Shown here: piece after piece, positions 1 to 10,482 of the stretch
Layout: each line of letters starts with the position of its first letter
How positions within the stretch are numbered: position 1 is the first letter of the stretch
DNA from: Theristus sp. LFF4_11
Lineage: Eukaryota > Nematoda > Chromadorea > Monhysterida > Xyalidae
Direction: 5' to 3'
Assembly (NCBI GenBank): GCA_030248135.1
Contig: JASANC010003387.1
Coordinates: 27,666-91,665 of the forward strand
DNA: 64,000 bases
Notes under the pieces: generated by a model
What the model saw: the letters and a program-made list of their open reading frames with translations, nothing else
Database searches by the model: none
Told to the model about the DNA's origin: nothing
Translations under genes and position numbers: made by a program

Positions 1-178
1 TAGAAGTTGAAAGGAAACCAATTTCAATCTTTGTGTTAGTTCAGAATAGCCTAAGTGACCCGGCCTTGTTTAGGGGACTCGGATCACTTTACCAATTTTG
101 AATTCCCGCGCCATGCATGAGACTGCTTACCCATCTATACGCGCATTGAGACGCGGGACCAAAATAAAAAAATCAAAC
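1..178 (-). mobile_element. TIR MITE family E, copy 1 (cut by window edge)
   Basis: This block recurs at 7217-7530, 33985-34165 and 51690-52985. All copies share the core 'ctcggatcactttaccaatt', a 'gcgcgcattgagacgcggga' stretch and a terminal ccaaaataaaa. The copy at 7030-7530 shows the terminus repeated in inverse orientation at its other end (ttttattttggtcccgggac), so the element has terminal inverted repeats of about 30 nt and a unit of roughly 230 bp. No ORF belongs to it. It sits in the intron that follows selenoprotein T exon 2 and its edge lies about 11 nt from the splice donor. Confidence 0.75.
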
Positions 179-182
179 TCAC

Positions 183-570
183 TTGAGCAACCATGGCACG
201 AGTGGGCGGTGGCGGATAATTGTCGCCCTCAACCTGTACGGACGGATAACGCTCTCGGATGAACTGCGAGTATTCTTCGAACACCTTGCGGTAGCCTCAC
301 GAGTAACTGGAAAATGAATGTTCAGTTGAAATCGATTTACACAAAACTGAAACATTTGACAACAACAATGAACATGAAACAAAACAAACTCGCTCACCAA
401 TACAAAAACTTCAGCGTGGGCACCATGAATCTCGCCTGCAGTTTCGGCTCGTGCACCGGCTCCACGGGCGTATCTTGAATCTGTGCGTTCGTGTTGCCTG
501 AATAGAAATCACGCAAACTCAACAGACCGGCGACGACGAATATCGCGCCGCCCACGCCAACGCGCAACAT
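183..570 (-). CDS. SELENOT: Selenoprotein T, first two coding exons (partial gene)
   Basis: Selenoprotein T is an ER-membrane thioredoxin-like oxidoreductase. Exon 1 is 570-398 (173 nt) and exon 2 is 306-183 (124 nt); both junctions are GT-AG and the phases join. The ATG at 570 is followed by a hydrophobic segment at residues 4-19, the expected signal or anchor. The join yields LKFLYCYSUGYRKVFEEY, which aligns without gaps to the family signature around the CxxU redox centre. The following ERYPSVQVEGDNYPPPPTRA matches the conserved region after it. The codon at the Sec position (residue 61) is TGA at 299-297. The remaining exons, membrane segment, stop and any SECIS element would lie left of position 1. 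A GTG at 591 is in frame upstream, but the ATG is preferred. The identification is firm; the start is likely. Confidence 0.88.
297..299 (-). other. SELENOT: In-frame TGA read as selenocysteine
   Basis: On the minus strand, exon 2 starts T-TAC-TCG-TGA-GGC-TAC. With the TG carried over from exon 1 this reads Cys-Tyr-Ser-Sec-Gly-Tyr, the CxxU motif of selenoprotein T. The reading frame is conserved for at least 38 codons after the TGA, so it is not a terminator. Recoding needs a SECIS element in the 3' UTR, which is outside the window. Confidence 0.85.
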
Positions 571-1202
571 GCTTGAATTTGTTGGCGACACGACGACCCG
601 GTCGATCCGCTCGTCGAAAATCGGTGCTTCTTCACTTATTCGCTGATTTTATTCAACGTCGTCGTCGGATTATAAATTCTAATTAAAATAATCAGATAGA
701 GCAGAGAGAGAGAGAGAACAGATAATGGTCGATGGATAGCTAATGGTCATAGTTGTCTTGTTCCAGAATCCAGAGCCTGGGCCCGGCCCGGGGGGTTGGG
801 GGGCCAGTACCGTGGGCCCAAAAAAATTTTCGAGGGGGGTATGGTACCGTGGGCGTAATGCTTCTTTATTCAAAACGCACGCGCACGTGTGGAGGTGCTG
901 CACCTGCACTTTCCAATGAGCATCCAGCACACGCACTGCACACAGCAGTTTTATTTCACGCTTTTTGAATAAAGTAGGCAAACCTACCGTGGGGGGTGCC
1001 GTGCCCTGCCGGCCGACCAAAAAGTGAGGGGGGGTCCAACAACCAGTACCGTGGGCCCAAAAAAATTTTCGAAGGGGGGCTGGGGGGGTATGGTGCCCCC
1101 GTGGGGGGGGGGGGGGGGTGCCGCCGACCAAAATGTGAGGGGGGGTGCAAACTATGGTAACGTGGGACCCCCATGAAGGCCTTGGCCTACATGTTTAAAC
1201 GA
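571..1202. repeat. G-run-rich low-complexity repeats, no gene
   Basis: This is the presumed upstream flank of the selenoprotein T gene. From about 770 it contains repeated blocks of the type 'accgtgggcccaaaaaaatt' (near 810 and 1050) joined to runs of 7-17 G. The proline-rich reading frames here are translations of the G runs. I see no promoter motif that I would defend. Confidence 0.6.
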
Positions 1203-2432
1203 CTGGTGCAAGACATCTGCGTTAAAGGACATTTACCTAGACACTAACCGTGTGTTTAACGTTTAAAATAAACTACAATTCTCAGAATATTATCTAAACC
1301 TAATCCTAAGCAAAACCTGAATCTAACCCTAATCCTAAGTTCAGCCCTAAGCCTAAACCAAGCCTTTTTAGAAGTGCGGTGCATGAGCAAATGGTGCACG
1401 TGACCACTCCAGGGAAGGGAATCCATTCAATAATCCTAATCCTGCTTAAACATGTAACATTAGGCCATGAAAGTCCCATGGGGGGTGCATTTTTTCAAAA
1501 TTTTCTGTGGGGGGGGCCACCCCCCATCCCCACCCCCATGATATTTTTTCGCTTAAATTTTGAAGGAAAATAAACAAATTTTAAAAAAAATTAAAAAACG
1601 CTAAATTTTGCTGCAAAATCTTTGAAATTACAATGAAGATGATTTTCGAAAAAAATTTTAGGGTGTGCAGAAAATTTTGGGGGGGGTCTCCGCCCTACAA
1701 ATTTTCAATTTCATGGGGGGTGTGGTGGGGGGGTGTCGGCCAAATTTTCGAGGGGGGGTCCGATGGGGGGGGGGGGGGGGTGCCCGGTTTTAGGGGGGGG
1801 GAGGTGGCACGGTGACCTGGTGCAAGACATCTGCGTTAAAGGACATTTACCTAGACACTAACCGTGTGTTTAACGTTTAAAATAAACTACAATTCTCAGA
1901 ATATTATCTAAACCTAATCCTAAGCAAAACCTGAATCTAACCCTAATCCTAAGTTCAGCCCTAAGCCTAAACCAAGCCTTTTTAGAAGTGCGGTGCATGA
2001 GCAAATGGTGCACGTGACCACTCCAGGGAAGGGAATCCATTCAATAATCCTAATCCTGCTTAAACATGTAACATTAGGCCATGAAGGTCCCATGGGGGGG
2101 GGTGCATTTTTTCAAAATTTTCTGTGGGGGGGGCCACCCCCCATCCCCACCCCCATGATATTTTTTCGCTTAAATTTTGAAGGAAAATAAACAAATTTTA
2201 AAAAAAATTAAAAAACGCTAAATTTTGCTGCAAAATCTTTGAAATTACAATGAAGATGATTTTCGAAAAAAATTTTAGGGTGTGCAGAAAATTTTGGGGG
2301 GGGTCTCCGCCAGACAAAATTTCAATTTCATGGGGGGTGTGGTGGGGGGGGGTGTCGGCCAAATTTTCGAGGGGGGGTCCGATGGGGGGGGGGGGGGTGC
2401 CCGGTTTTAGGGGGGGAGGTGGCACGGTGACC
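1203..2432. repeat. 614-bp tandem duplication with CCTAA-type tract and G runs
   Basis: Copy 1 is 1203-1816 and copy 2 is 1817-2432. They are almost identical: both start ctggtgcaagacatctgcg and both end in a long G-rich tract followed by ggtgacc. Each copy contains a degenerate telomere-like stretch (1299-1365 and 1913-1980; cctaatcctaag, cctaagcctaaacc) and runs of 7-18 G. Differences lie mainly in G-run length. A partial third copy of the distal half is at 3231-3700. The near identity suggests a recent duplication or an assembly artefact. No coding potential. Confidence 0.85.
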
Positions 2433-3713
2433 ATCCACCCCCCCCCCCACCCGACGGTCTCTGGTGCTCTGGGGGGGTGTACTGCCAACAACCTATGGTA
2501 ACGCGGGACCCCCCCCCCTTGGGGGTTGGGTTGTTAAACAAAAATGAAAATTTAAAAAAAGTGATTAAAAAAATGTCGATTTTTTTTAAAAATTCGAAAA
2601 ATTTTCCTCTAATATGCTCTGAAAACCTCAATTTCGGCACAATTTTTTGAAAGTTCAACCAAAATTTTTTTTGATTATACCTCGTAAAACCTTTAGCAGT
2701 CGATTTTGGACCGTTTTACCGACTGATTTTAGGCTTCGACAACATCTGCGATTAAGTTTTTGAGCGTCCCAAAGCTTGGCCTACCATTTCCGATGCAGAT
2801 AAGGTGACGATTCGCCTCGCAGAGCGTCCAATTGTGCTCGCTGCTCCGTTTGCAAGCGCTACGTTGTCTGGTTGCTGCTTCGTGTCGTGTCGTCGCGACA
2901 CCATCAGAAGAATTGATCGAATTTCAAGGCGGTATGTTTGTCTTCACTTTAGCATTAGTTTAGCTGGGGACAGGGGACAATTAGTGACGTTTTGGAGGTC
3001 AAAACACAAGAAGAGGCATGGTGACGGTTTGGAAAAGGGGTAAATGGGGTCACCCAAACAAAATCTGCAAAGTTCCGCCATACGGGAGTCATTCGGGAGG
3101 CGCTTGCATATCATATGTGGTTCTTCGGACTCCCTGATTGATTTAGCACAACTTTGATTTTTGAAAATTAAAAAAAAAAATTTTTTAACAAAAATGGCGA
3201 TTTTTGTTTTTTTTAACAACCCTACTTAGGGGTCCCATGGGGGGGGGTGCATTTTTTCAAAATTTTCTGTGGGGGGGGGTCCCACTGCCGTCGCGACACA
3301 TACGGGAGTTCCGCCATACGGGAGTCATACGGGAGGCGATTGCACATCAAATGTGGTTCTTCGAACGACGATTCTTGTTTTTTTTAACAACCCTAGGGGG
3401 TGCGCACCCCCCCCCCCCACCCCACCCATGGTATATTTTCGCTTAAATTTTGAAGGAAAACCGCTAAATTTTGCTGCAAAATCTTTGAAATTACAATGAA
3501 GATGGTCAAGTTATCATATATTCAGCTTATATTATGGACGTTATAGACAAAAAATCATGATTTTTGAAAAAAAAATTTAGGATGTGCAGAAAATTTTGGG
3601 GGGGTGTGGGGGGTGTCGGCCAAATTTTCGAGGGGGGGTCCGATGAGGGGGGGGAGTGCCCGGTTTTAGGGGGGCACGGTGCTTTCACTTGAGCTGGGGG
3701 ATAATTAATGACG
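2433..3713. repeat. Repeat mosaic including element J copy 1
   Basis: From 2433 to about 2950 I see AT-rich sequence without a gene. Element J copy 1 spans about 2958-3130 ('agctggggacaggggacaat' through 'catacgggagtcattcggga'). Fragments of J recur at 3300-3365 and 13590-13640, and a second copy is split around the H fold-back (3690-3714 and 4928-5075). Positions 3231-3700 repeat the G-run half of the 614-bp unit. Confidence 0.55.
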
Positions 3714-4930
3714 TTTTAAAGGCCCGTTTAGCCGTCCGGACGTTGACGCACGTCGCCGTACAGACAGACACGGACGCATAAACGATGACGTGAGATGAAG
3801 TGACGTGCCGCATGGTTTTAAGGCCCGTTTAGCCGTCCGGACGTTGACGCACGTCGCACTACAGACAGACACGGACGCATAAACGATGACGTGAGATGAA
3901 GTGACGTGCCGCATGGTTTTAGAATTTTTGCTCGTTTATGCGTCCGTACGGCGACGTGCGTCGACGTGCAGACAGATACGGACGCTTAAACGATGACGTG
4001 CCGTGAAGTGACGTGCCGTGACGTGCCGGATGGTTTTAGAATTTTTGCTTGTTTATGCCCCTGTACGGCGACGTGCGTCGACGTTCAGACAGATACGGAC
4101 GCATAAACGATGACGTGACGTGCCGTGCCGTGACGTTGTATTTTAGATTCTGCTCTAAAAAGCCGTACGTCACCAAGCAAAATTCAATAAAGTTATGTGC
4201 CAAATTGAAATTGAATATTTCCGACAACAACCAATTGGTTGGTGATCGTGATGCATACATTTTGTCCAAACCAATCTCATCCTCCCCATAGCAATGCCTG
4301 CACAGACAGCATGCATCACGTGACCACCAACCAATCAGTTGATTCCCTATAATTTAGAGTTCGACTGTGGAGTTCATGTGATGGCTGAAACTCACTGAAT
4401 TAGTGAATTCACTGAATAAAAGATAAACTGCTGACATTTTTGTTTGAGAATACAGAAAATAATCAGAAAAAAATGTCTCATTTCAGGACCATAGTGAGTG
4501 AGCATGTGTTCACAATAAAGAACAACAAAAGTAAACAAAATTGATAAAATCGAACTTTGACGCACGGCTTTTTAGGGGAGAACCTAAAACCATCCGGCAC
4601 GTCACGGCACGTCACGTCATCGTTTATGCGTCCGTATCTGTCTGAACGTCGACGCACGTCGCCGTACAGGAGCATAAACGAGCGCGTGTTCTAAAACCAT
4701 CCGGCATGTCACGGCACGTCACGGCACGTCACGTCATCGTTTATGCGTCCGTATCTGTCTGAACGTCGCCGTACGTCGCCGTACAGGGGCATAAACGAGC
4801 GCGAGTTCTAAAACAAGACGTGACGTGCCGTGACGTGTCGGATTGCTCTTTTTTTGCAGCATAAACGAGGTTTGACGTGACGTGACGTGACGTGCCGGAT
4901 GCAAATACGGACGGCTAAACGGGCCTTAAG
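3714..4930. mobile_element. Fold-back element H, inserted in element J
   Basis: The left arm (3714-4136) has about four tandem units of some 115 nt, each with 'gtccggacgttgacgcacgt', 'acggacgcataaacgatgac' and gtgacgtgcc. The right arm (4557-4930) carries the same units inverted ('cgtttatgcgtccgtatctg'). The centre holds a second, smaller palindrome related to 21448-21600 (attggttggtgatcgtgatgc near 4233 and 'gcatcacgtgaccaccaacc' near 4313). The outer ends ggcccgtttagccgtcc and ggacggctaaacgggcc are perfect inverted repeats. Outside them the interrupted J element resumes, so H is a nested insertion. Fragments of H occur at 33927-33960, 34175-34290 and 36620-36740. Confidence 0.75.
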
Positions 4931-5269
4931 GGTCAAACCGCAAGAAGAAGCATGACAACGGTTTGGAAAAGGGTAAATGAGGTCACTAAAACAAAATCTG
5001 GAAAGTTCCATCATACGGGACGGGAGTCATTCCATTCAGGATCGGGAGGCGTTTGCACATCAAATGCGGTGCGGGGGGAAGGCAATTCCGGCCCGCTAAT
5101 TCCGGCCTGAAGAGTTCTCGCCAGCAGGATTTGCGAACCATCAATTACTAATTTTTGTGTGTGCTGTGTTTGTCTTTCTTGGTATTATTTCTGCATTATT
5201 TGACTGCGTCTACCCTATGTATTTTTATACTCGGCACTGGTTGTCACAAATATAAACGAACACACAAAC
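4931..5269. repeat. Element J copy 2, right part, and 3' flank of the PDZ gene
   Basis: Positions 4931-5075 continue element J after the H insertion ('tgacaacggtttggaaaagg' and the catacggga motif). From 5076 to 5269 there is unassigned sequence that would include the 3' UTR of the minus-strand PDZ gene. I did not find a canonical AATAAA on the minus strand here. Confidence 0.5.
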
Positions 5270-8200
5270 TCATTTCGTATATACGTTAGTCACTTTTTTC
5301 AATTGATTTGGGGCTGGCGTATCGCAGCCGATCGGAACTTCCTTATGACCGTCTGCGAAGCGAATGCTTGACGATGACGATTGACTTGGATCCATGGTGA
5401 CCGCTGGTGTCTTTTGGGGTGCACTTGAATTGACCTGCGGTCGCGCAAAACGGGCAGATTCCAGACACCGGTGAAGTGTGTAACAATAAAAAGGCATGCC
5501 TCATATGCAATGCAGTTTTCACAAAATCTTACGACAACGAAATAGTAAATAATAACTGCAATGAACCTCCACATTTTTCAGTATCGAAGAGGGCGCGGCG
5601 ATATTTCGCTTGTCCTGACGACGCGATATTTCCGTTGAAACGATGTCAGCGACATCAGCTGATGGGCTGCCACCGAACAAAGCGCTTGAGGCGCTTTCCG
5701 CGGGGGGCTGTTTCAATGTTGAAAAAATATGATGACTTCTTCCAAAACAGTACCGAAGATGACAGACATTTTTAGGTGGGGGGGGCGGGGGGGGGGGGGT
5801 ACCTAAAGTAGGGTGCCAATAATTTTTTGTAAGGTGGGGGTAAGTGGTAGTGGGGCCCCGCCCGGTTTAGGAGAGGGTGCACCGGGTGCTAATCGGTAGC
5901 GGGACCTGCAATTTTTATTGCAAATTTTTCAATAGAAAACGCCACAAATTACGAAACAATGCCAAAATAGTTGTTTGAAAGACTAAATAACCATATAAGC
6001 TCATATTATGCACCTGGCAGACAAAAAAATGATCAAAAAAATTTGTGAGTTTTGGATAAAAATTCATAATTTTTAAACAAAACTGTGATTATGATGACAT
6101 TTTTGGAGGGGGATGGGATACTGACGGAGGGAGGAGAGGGGGTACCGAGTCGTGAAGGGGGTGGGGTACCTACGGGGGTCTCGGGTTTTGGGTGGAGGGT
6201 TTCACGAGAGTCCACCCCACTCCCCCACGAGGAGGGTACAAGTTTTAAGCTGATTCCAAAACCTTACCACAATTGGTGGGCCGCCCATGATGCTTTTGCT
6301 TGCAGCGTCTAACAGTGCGCTTTTATTGGTTGGAGTTGGCGTGGATGGCAGTTTTGGTATTTGACTTGGTACAATTGGTGGTGCAGCGTTCTGATTGGTT
6401 GTACTTGGAGTTTGCGTTGTTGGCAATGTTTTTGCTGCAACGGTTTTGCGTCAAACTCTGATTGACCAATGAATTTGAAGTGAAAGTGTTCGGTTATTCA
6501 GGCTCACCTGGGGCGCCTTTGATTTCATTCTGAGCAGTAACAGAAGGACGCGTTTGCGGTTTCTGAGCTGATTGCCCAATGGCAGCAGCCGCTGGCGTTG
6601 TTGTGCTTGGTTTGGTCGTTGTGCATGTCGGCGAGGGCTGAGGCGAAACCGTGGACGTATCCACGACAATCGTGTCACTGCCCGGCGTTTTGTTCATTAG
6701 TGTGTCAACCTGTATAAACGTTGGTGCATTCGATGAACACCACAGACCATGTCAAAACCATATTAAACGAACACGTTTTTCACGTGACACTGAATTGTGT
6801 TTAGTTTTTAACCTCAGTAAAGGCAGTTGGGCTTTGTGGTCTTTCAACAAGCAACGAGACGTTGTGTTGTTTGTTGAGTGCGTCCACAATCAACGAATTG
6901 GCCAGCTGAATTGTGAAGACGCGACGCCCGTTTACGTCAACAATGCGATCACCAGGGTTCAGCACACTCGAAGCGAGTGAACCTGCATGCACTCTTGTGA
7001 CGAATACCTGAATAAACAATGATGTATTTTCTTTTATTTTGGTCCCGGGACTCAATGCGTGTAGACACGGGGATAGGAAAATGTTTCACGGAATTTAAAA
7101 TTAGGTTACGGTAGACACTTCGCCGTGTGCTGACGATTTACGGGTTTGGTTCGGTTGTGGGGGTTTTCCTTGGGGCGTGAAACTTTTGTGCTTCCGGTCT
7201 TCCTGAAACGGTATTATTGTCAATTTTTTAGGTTCTATTTCTGCGACTCAATGCGTTTGCAGACGTGGAAAGGAAAGATAGTTGAAATCTTTATGGAGTA
7301 TTTAAAATAGCCTAGTGACCTGGCCGTATTTGGGGGACTCGGATCATTTTACCAATTGTGAATTCCCGCGTCATGCATGAAATTATAACCAAAAAAGTAC
7401 TTTTGATTATTTGATTATTTTTTACTATTTTTATAATCAAAAAGTACTTTTTACTTTTGATTAAAAAAATAGTATACCATCCATGTCACTCTATGCACGC
7501 ATTGAGTCTCCTTCTCCTCGGAACCAAAAGAAAAGATAATAAAATAATCTAGGCAGATATGAGCAGAAAACCAACAAAAGTTTTCTGGCTAACCCTGCTA
7601 TGATGGTCACGGATAACGATACCAAGAACACCACAGTTTTGGTACCAATCCAGTTCTCGCAACACGTACGTGTAGCCGACACGACGCTGCGATAGTGGTA
7701 GTCGATCGGAGGGAACTGGCGGTTCGCATGCAAATTTAATACTCACCTGAGCATACCCGTTACAACAGTCATGTTATCTTTTCACAATTGTTAAAAAAAA
7801 ACTTGAAAAACTAGCATTATTTGCAAAACAGCAGATGCTTCAAGACATAGAAAAAACACGGTCGTGGCTTACGGGAATTAGGGTCATGTTGCTGTCGGTA
7901 AGTATTTTTTTCAAGTGAGTACCGGTGGAACACGGCTGGTTGTTAACGTTAACGATTTTGTCCCCCGGTTTCAACTTTGAGCCGACTCGCCATTTTTTGT
8001 TTGGAACGGTTATCTGTACCGGTTACAATTTGTTGTTGTTGCTGTTGGGGATTTTAGGCGATGTTTTTACCCAGAAAAGCGCACAGAACGCCTTCGAGTA
8101 GGGCGCCCATCGAGTTTTCTGTCATTAAGTGCCTATTGCATATACAATACACCCCTCGGCGGAGCTCGATCCCCCGAACGCACAAATACTAGTCTAACGC

Positions 8201-8520
8201 GCTACCACCAGGCCACGAGGGTGACAATGCAAAACAAAAACGAAGAACATAGATTTTAAAACAAGCACACGTTTCTTCATAGCGCTTTTTATCTAAAACA
8301 AATCGCACCGTCAAATTGTCGTCGTACTCAGCAGCGTGCAATCGTCCACCGCTGTGTGACATCATGAACACAGCATGTGCCAACGTCCGCTGCTCTTCGA
8401 TTTTTATTGCCGGGTTAAATCCAGGATTAGTAACGCCGCCAATTATTTGAGCCATCATGAAATGAAACTGAGTTCGCTTGGTTTGCTGGATATGAATGTG
8501 TTTGTGGGCGTTGATGATGT
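5270..8520 (-). CDS. Tandem-PDZ protein, eight exons, 5' end incomplete
   Basis: Exons in order: 8520-8249, 8013-7873, 7746-7594, 7007-6813, 6709-6508, 6434-6268, 5707-5567 and 5434-5270 (stop TGA). All junctions are GT-AG and phases match, giving 478 codons after an incoming partial codon. The first exon has an unrecognised region (MMAQIIGGVTNPGF, SHSGGRLHAAEY) leading into PDZ1, whose second half is GSKLKPGDKIVNVNN. PDZ2 has the carboxylate-binding loop as NCGVLGIVI, then VFVTRVHAGSLA and NPGDRIVDVNGR. A Ser/Thr/Pro-rich, probably disordered tail of about 200 residues follows. PDZ domains bind C-terminal peptides, so this is probably a scaffold or adaptor; the partner is unknown. The two donors at 5573 and 5567 are both in frame, and I chose 5567. 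I do not recognise a named orthologue. Confidence 0.75.
7030..7530. mobile_element. TIR MITE family E, copy 2, fills a PDZ-gene intron
   Basis: The element has inverted termini ttttattttggtcccgggac (7035) and cgcattgagtctcc...ccaaaagaaaagataataaa (7500-7530). The internal 'gactcaatgcgtttgcagac' at 7247 shows a second partial copy, and 7381-7490 is an AT-rich palindrome (aaaaagtactttt repeated in inverse). The host intron is 7008-7593, so the element makes up about 85 per cent of it and ends about 22 nt from the acceptor. Confidence 0.65.
8028..8229 (-). mobile_element. tRNA-derived SINE family A, copy 1
   Basis: On the minus strand it starts with a tRNA-like head (ggcctggtggtagcgcg as A box, gggggatcgagctccgcc as degenerate B box). 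It continues with a conserved body ('ctcgatgggcgccctactcg') and ends in a (CAA)n tail, seen here as gttgttgttgctgttgg at 8028-8045. The same architecture recurs at 23357, 36982, 49240 and 61266. It lies in the intron between the first two recognised PDZ-gene exons. Confidence 0.8.
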
Positions 8521-8675
8521 CTGAGTTGGGTGAGAAAAGCAAAACTAAAAGCGGACCTAAAAAATACCAGTGCAATGAGAATCAATCAGAGTAAGAAAAA
8601 ATTTGAAATACAAAATTACACCTTTGATACTCGCCTTTTATTCAATTCAGTTCTCAGTACCAAAGATGAAGGTCA

Positions 8676-9432
8676 TTGGCTGATTGGTTGCTGAACATCA
8701 GGTTCAAAAAAGAAATTGGAATGGACATTTTCTTTTTTTAGCTTTGTGATTTCTGTGTGTTTGCTTTGTGTGTGCAGACAAACAGAACAGTGAGACTTTG
8801 ATGGAAAAAATCTTCTTTGTGATCTATCAGATAAAGACATCAAAATCAGCAGTTTTTATGGCAAAAAAACTTTATTTTGTTTCAAAAAAAAAAGAACGAC
8901 GGCGGCGACGGCAATTGGAAACCTGAATTCGCTGTCAAATATTAGGTGCTTTGATTTTTTTGATCAAGAAAACGCTTTTGCGGATTTGTGAGACGTACAT
9001 TTTGTAAAAATCAGACGTGTTTTGCTGTCAATTCCTTTTTCCAGTAACAACGACGGCGGCGACGACGGCGACGACGACGTTCGTTGTTATTTCTTTGTCA
9101 AATTGACATTTCGTTTTGAAAAACTGTTTCTTTTGAATTCTGTTTTAACTTCAACGTTTAAATTTAGAGCGACTATTTCTGCAGCATTTCCTAAGAGAAA
9201 CGTCGTCGTCGTCGTCATTCGTTATCGTTCTTTTTTCGAACAAAAAAAGAGTTTCTTTACCATGAAATTTGCTGCTTTTGATTTGTCTGCAAATCACAAA
9301 TCATGAACAAGCTTTTTCCATTAAAACTCTCACTGTTTGCCCACGCAAAATAAACGCACACAGAAAATATTCATATTCAGAAAAAAGAAAAAATTTCTTT
9401 TTTGAACCTGATGTTCAGGCAACCAATCAGCT
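8676..9432. mobile_element. Fold-back element with GAC/CGA triplet arms
   Basis: The left end 'ctgattggttgctgaacatc' (8679) followed by aggttcaaaaaagaaatt is repeated inverted at the right end (aatttcttttttgaacctgatgttc, then aggcaaccaatcag, ending about 9432). Inside are triplet runs: acgacggcggcgacgg near 8895 and 'cgacggcggcgacgacggcg' near 9050. No ORF is credible. It lies upstream of the recognised PDZ-gene exons. Confidence 0.65.
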
Positions 9433-10269
9433 AATACTACAAAATATCCAGGGCGACTATACTAACACGAGATGGTTTTTTTTGGGGGGGAGGTTGGGGG
9501 TTCCGTGACATCACCCCCAAACAGTACGGAAGATGACAGACATTTTTAGTTAGAGGAAGTGCAAATTTTTTTTGGGGGGGGGGGGTTGGGTTGGGGGAGC
9601 AGTGTCGAGTGTGACTTTCACAAATCGACCGCGCTGACACACTGAGCTCGAATCGAATATTGCACTTTTAGAATAAATAAAGCTGTTTTGGCAAAAACGT
9701 TTATGAAAATTATCTCCGAAGTACCGAAGACGCGGGGGGGGGTGGGAGAACGGCTGTAGGAGAACTGAGGGAAGGAGAACTGAGCACGGAGAACTGAGGG
9801 AAGGAGAACTGGTCACGCGGAAAACTGAGTCCTACGCATGCGCCCTCAGCGGAAGACTGAGTCCCACATGTTTTTCTGGTTACATGTGAGTTTTTCTTCA
9901 TTACCATTGTTCAGCTTTGGTTTATTTAGAATTTTACGTTGTATTTAAACTGTTTTTAATAATATTTAAATTTTTTAATACAGAAAAACGTTTTATATTG
10001 CTCCCAATTGCAGATTTCTTTATATGACATTGAATACGGCATTTTTTTTATTCAAATGAGCGGACATGAACTTATCATGTTACAAATAATCATGTTTTTA
10101 GATAAATACATTGCATTCAATAGTTTTCAAAATTTTAAATAGAGAAGTTTTAAAAAATATATTGTCACAATACTGAAATAAAGCGTTTTAAAGCTTTTGT
10201 AAATTTTAAACAATCGGAATCATATCATCGGATGAGGATGCCTGCAGCGCATCCATCATCCTGGTCTAC
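9433..10269. other. No gene seen; G runs and AT-rich sequence
   Basis: There are G runs at 9483-9600 and 9734-9745 and repeated gaactgagggaaggaga units near 9765-9820. AT-rich sequence follows to 10200. This would be an intron of the PDZ gene if the candidate first exon at 10270-10314 is real. Confidence 0.5.
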
Positions 10270-10314
10270 CTCAACCGGTTGCAGCTCAATGAAATCACCG
10301 TCGCCAGCAGCCAT
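10270..10314 (-). CDS. Candidate first coding exon of the PDZ gene
   Basis: An ATG at 10314 opens a frame reading MAAGDGDFIELQPVE. It ends at GAG followed by the donor gtagac (10269 onward), phase 0. The frame can also be read further without the splice. The next recognised exon (8520) needs one carried nucleotide with its best acceptor (ttttctcacccaactcag), so either another small exon lies between or a weaker in-frame acceptor is used. Assignment rests on orientation, position and codon appearance only. Confidence 0.35.
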
Positions 10315-10404
10315 TCCAGCAAGAACGCAGCGTATGAACACACGGTTGATCAGTCACCAAATCGCAGCTTGACACATTACGTTTCACGCTTGCTAAATCA
10401 TATT

Positions 10405-10482
10405 GCCCCACCCGGGAATCGAACCCGGCTTGCACGTCAGGTTAAACTTTTCTTGGTGGCTCCCACCAGGCGAACAGGGCAA
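10405..10482 (-). repeat. tRNA-like sequence, probable SINE head or tRNA relic
   Basis: The reverse complement runs from gccctgttcgcctggtgg to cgggtggggca and contains a good B box (gggttcgattcccgg). The first and last seven bases can pair, with G-U wobbles. A normal D arm and anticodon loop cannot be drawn, so I do not call a functional tRNA. Confidence 0.45.

Noticed and set aside
679..1174. Proline- and glycine-rich reading frames
   Set aside because: They arise from long G or C runs in low-complexity repeats; no splice or codon support.
8136..8222. tRNA gene (A- and B-box-like sequence)
   Set aside because: Same sequence recurs five times with a fixed non-tRNA body and (CAA)n tail, so it is a SINE head; no proper anticodon arm.
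10219..10380. Plus-strand frame resembling a cyclin-box piece (IILVYLNRL)
   Set aside because: Too short and without splice context; the minus-strand ATG frame at 10314 with a gtagac donor is the better reading.
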